Shown: one piece after another, positions 5,520-7,284 of the stretch | Layout of the letters: each line of letters starts with the position of its first letter | How positions within the stretch are numbered: the stretch's first letter is position 1 | Assembly (NCBI GenBank): GCA_003543635.1 | Contig: DNAE01000120.1 | Location: 1-7,284, forward strand | Length of the DNA stretch: 7,284 nucleotides | DNA from: Clostridiales bacterium | Lineage (GTDB): Bacteria > Bacillota > Clostridia > Saccharofermentanales > Saccharofermentanaceae | Direction of reading: 5' to 3' | Notes under the pieces: model-generated | What the model saw: the letters and a program-made list of their open reading frames with translations, nothing else | What the model was told of the DNA's origin: nothing | Databases searched by the model: none | Translations under genes and position numbers: made by a program

Positions 5520-6359
5520 ATGCTTAACAAAAGTTACCCTTTGCACGACATGAACAAAGTATTCGACATGTTCTCCGAGCAGATCATGAAGGGCGGATGC
5601 GCCGATAACACTTCTTCGGAGATGCTCTTCCTCAATAAGCTCTTTGCTTCACTGCCCGTGGAGGCCGTGGAATACGGCATGAGATTTTTAAACGGCGACA
5701 AGGATCTCCCCTCCTCCTGCGACGAGATAATGCCCCTTTATATCCGCTTCGTAAGCTTCGCGGAATACCTCGAGAAGATAGAAAAGCTCCGGGAGATCCC
5801 CGAAGAATTAAGCAACGAGGCCATCATGGAGCGCCAGAAGATGATCGAATCCCTGGAAGAACACGAGAAGGCCTTCCTGGCTCCCCTTCTGGGATTTAAG
5901 TTCGACCCCAAGGAGGAAAATATCAGTGAGGCTCCCGAAGAAAAGGCGGGGGGAGGCTCCAACCTTCACCTCATGAACAGCTCCGCCTGCATCTTCGTCT
6001 GCGAGAATCCCATGAGGACCTCCGTCTTCTACGAGGAGAAGCTGGGCTTTAAGGCCTCCCACCTGGAGGACGAGAAGATGCCCCACATAAGGCTCACCCG
6101 GGACAATATCGTTATCCTTCTTGTCAAAGGTTCCGTGAACCTCATCCTGAGCAAGATCTCCGAGGCCCGTTACGACCTTTATATCTACGCCAACGAGCCC
6201 TTCCTTCTCCAGAACGAATTGCGTTCCAACGGCGTCACCATAAGAGAAGAGCTGCCCGAGGCACAAAAGGCTCAGAGCAGCACCGTTAACAGACAGTTCG
6301 TGTTCGAGGACATCGACGGCAGGAAGATCTGCTGCTCCCAGTCCACGGAGATAATCTGA
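5520..6359 (+). CDS. Two-domain protein: unknown helical N-terminal domain plus VOC (glyoxalase/bleomycin-resistance-like) domain
   Basis: This 279-residue soluble protein is the only plus-strand gene. Residues 1-125 are mainly helical and acidic and match nothing I recognise; they include a likely amphipathic helix pair around 76-122 rich in Glu and Lys. A flexible linker (about 130-148, ending KAGGGS) follows. Residues 155-275 fit the paired beta-alpha-beta-beta-beta pattern of the VOC superfamily, with CIFVCENPMRTSVFYEEKLGF (157-177), IRLTRDNIVILLV (190-202), DLYIYANEPFLLQNELRSNG (219-238) and FVFEDIDGRKICCSQ (260-274). The last is the typical DxDG strand end. The usual four metal ligands are not all evident, so a binding rather than catalytic role is possible. 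It has its own extended -10 promoter and a strong Shine-Dalgarno. Its stop abuts the stop of the convergent gene. No substrate can be named. Confidence 0.75.
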   Translation: MLNKSYPLHDMNKVFDMFSEQIMKGGCADNTSSEMLFLNKLFASLPVEAVEYGMRFLNGDKDLPSSCDEIMPLYIRFVSFAEYLEKIEKLREIPEELSNEAIMERQKMIESLEEHEKAFLAPLLGFKFDPKEENISEAPEEKAGGGSNLHLMNSSACIFVCENPMRTSVFYEEKLGFKASHLEDEKMPHIRLTRDNIVILLVKGSVNLILSKISEARYDLYIYANEPFLLQNELRSNGVTIREELPEAQKAQSSTVNRQFVFEDIDGRKICCSQSTEII

Positions 6360-6587
6360 TCAGGAAGGTTTCCGGTCGAAGATCTGATCTCCCCTTTTGA
6401 CCTGGGAGGTGGCCTTCTCGATGGTCACCCTGTCCATCTCCATCTGGCGTTTGCATCCCGTGCACTCCAGCTTGATCTGGGATCCCACGCGGAGGACTTT
6501 CCACTCGCAGCTGCCGCAGGGGTGCTTTTTCCTCATCTTTACGATGTCGTCATTTTCATATTGAAAGAGAAAGAACTTTCCGCCCAT
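6360..6587 (-). CDS. DUF951 family small Cys-rich protein
   Basis: A 75-residue protein that fits the DUF951 (YyzM-like) family of Firmicutes, whose function is not known to me. The family core IVKMRKKHPCGSCEWKVLRV (15-34) is followed by IKLECTGCKRQMEMDR (38-53). Two CxxC pairs, Cys24/Cys27 and Cys42/Cys45, could bind one zinc. As I recall the family, the first motif is usually CGS followed by a non-Cys residue, so Cys27 may be an addition here. The start ATG is 2 bases after the prmC stop, with GGAGG 8 bases upstream inside the end of prmC, so the two are co-transcribed. Its stop TGA (6362-6360) directly abuts the stop of the convergent VOC gene. A nucleic-acid-binding role is only a guess from the small basic zinc-ribbon-like look. 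Confidence 0.88.
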   Translation of the reverse strand: MGGKFFLFQYENDDIVKMRKKHPCGSCEWKVLRVGSQIKLECTGCKRQMEMDRVTIEKATSQVKRGDQIFDRKPS

Positions 6588-6589
6588 GT

Positions 6590-7284
6590 TTATAACCTCC
6601 CGAACGTCACTCGCTCGTTACCCCCGTAATCTCTTAGGGTTGTAACATTGTTAAATCCGCTTTTCGCGAAGATCTCCCGGACTTTTGCCCCCTGGTCGCA
6701 GCCGTGTTCCACCGCGAGGGCGCCGTTTTCCTTGAGGATCCTTTTTGAAATGAAAGCCAAACGAAAATAGAATAAAAGGCCGTCTTCCCCGCCCCTCAGG
6801 GCAAGATCCGGCTCGTATAAAACGTCTTCGGGGAGCTCTTTCATCTCATCATCCGTTATGTAAGGAGGGTTGGAAACGATGAGATCGAGCTTCCCCTCCC
6901 GGGTATACTTACTGCCGTCAGTTTCCAATATATCGTCCATAAGAAGGCTCACCAGCGTTTTATCGCTTTCCGTAACGAGGTTTGATACGTTTTGTGAGGC
7001 ACAGTTTAACGCCTTATCGCTGATATCGGCCATGTAAAGCCTGATATCACGGCCCTTTTCGCGCATTTGGCCGAAGATTGAAAGGCCCACGCAGCCCGTT
7101 CCCGTGCAAAGATCCGCCACCAGGGCAGTTCCCCCGCGCTTCACGGGATCTATCCTTTGCACATCCCCCAGGGGCATATCAAGGCAGTCCAGGAAGCGGA
7201 GGCCCGTCTCCACCAGAAGCTCCGTATCGCTTCGGGGGATCAAGACTTCAGGCGTTACCTGAAACCTGGACCTGTAGAAGTCCT
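6590..7284 (-). CDS. prmC: Peptide chain release factor N5-glutamine methyltransferase PrmC (5' end outside window)
   Basis: PrmC methylates the Gln of the GGQ motif in release factors RF1 and RF2 using S-adenosylmethionine, which speeds termination. The frame is open to the window edge. The residues before the in-frame TTG at 7243, DFYRSRFQVTPEVLIPRSDTE, are the conserved PrmC segment preceding IPRxDTE, so that TTG is not the start and the N-terminal helical domain lies outside. Visible motifs are the SAM-binding DLCTGTGCVGLSIF, YMADISDKAL (motif II), the catalytic NPPYI (encoded near 6860-6874), EPDLALRGGEDGLLFYF, and a C-terminal AVEHGCDQG and RDYGGNERV. A short extra loop of about ten residues (MPLGDVQRIDPVKRGG) precedes motif I compared with typical relatives. 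The DUF951 gene follows after 2 bases. PrmC commonly lies near prfA, which may be upstream. Confidence 0.95.
   Translation of the reverse strand, partial: DFYRSRFQVTPEVLIPRSDTELLVETGLRFLDCLDMPLGDVQRIDPVKRGGTALVADLCTGTGCVGLSIFGQMREKGRDIRLYMADISDKALNCASQNVSNLVTESDKTLVSLLMDDILETDGSKYTREGKLDLIVSNPPYITDDEMKELPEDVLYEPDLALRGGEDGLLFYFRLAFISKRILKENGALAVEHGCDQGAKVREIFAKSGFNNVTTLRDYGGNERVTFGRL
6596..6600 (-). promoter_or_regulatory. Shine-Dalgarno of the DUF951 gene inside prmC
   Basis: The minus strand reads GGAGG, eight bases before the ATG at 6587. It is embedded in the final codons of prmC and supports both the start choice and co-translation with prmC. Confidence 0.75.

Noticed and set aside
5808..6266. 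A 152-codon minus-strand open frame opposite the VOC gene
   Set aside because: The plus frame has a promoter, a strong Shine-Dalgarno and a VOC-domain pattern, while the opposite frame has none of these.
7241..7243. TTG at 7243 as the prmC start
   Set aside because: The upstream in-frame residues to the window edge are conserved PrmC sequence, so the gene continues beyond the window.
1..7284. Mobile element, CRISPR array, tRNA/rRNA or a defence-type cassette
   Set aside because: I found no transposase or integrase motifs, direct-repeat arrays or cloverleaf sequences, and gaps between genes total only a few hundred bases. The content is mainly housekeeping.

Overview
The window looks like a chromosomal segment from a moderately GC-rich member of the Firmicutes (Bacillota), most likely a clostridial, Lachnospiraceae-like bacterium. 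Three things suggest this. The rplU-prp-rpmA order is typical of the phylum. The L27 protein has the phylum-specific N-terminal extension MLKLNLQLFA, with its processing protease encoded just upstream. A DUF951-type small protein is also present. The genus is inference. I see no insertion sequence, phage gene, tRNA, rRNA or CRISPR array. All but one of the genes lie on the minus strand.

Layout, read in the direction of transcription. On the right, the minus strand carries prmC (release-factor glutamine methyltransferase, start outside the window), followed 2 bases later by a small Cys-rich DUF951 protein. These converge on the only plus-strand gene, a helical-domain plus VOC (glyoxalase-like) fusion at 5520-6359, and the two stop codons abut with no spacer. 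An AT-rich 86-base divergent region (5434-5519) holds promoters for that gene and for a four-gene minus-strand block. The block is a YbaK-type Cys-tRNA(Pro) deacylase, a CPA2 cation/proton antiporter, a divergent MurC and a nine-helix membrane protein with an external alpha/beta-hydrolase-like domain. Every junction in this block overlaps (1, 11 and 4 bases), so it is almost certainly one transcript with coupled translation.

Downstream of the block a new strong promoter (TTGACA-17-TAGTAT) and a structured leader, probably the L21 autoregulatory leader, precede rplU, prp and the first 14 codons of rpmA. Prp is expected to trim the L27 extension before L27 functions in the ribosome, so both substrate and protease are visible here.

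The least explained parts are the membrane hydrolase-like protein coupled to murC, the N-terminal domain of the VOC protein, and the lack of any Shine-Dalgarno sequence before ybaK, where the best promoter would start the RNA at the ATG itself. No clearly new multi-gene system is evident. Most of the window is housekeeping.
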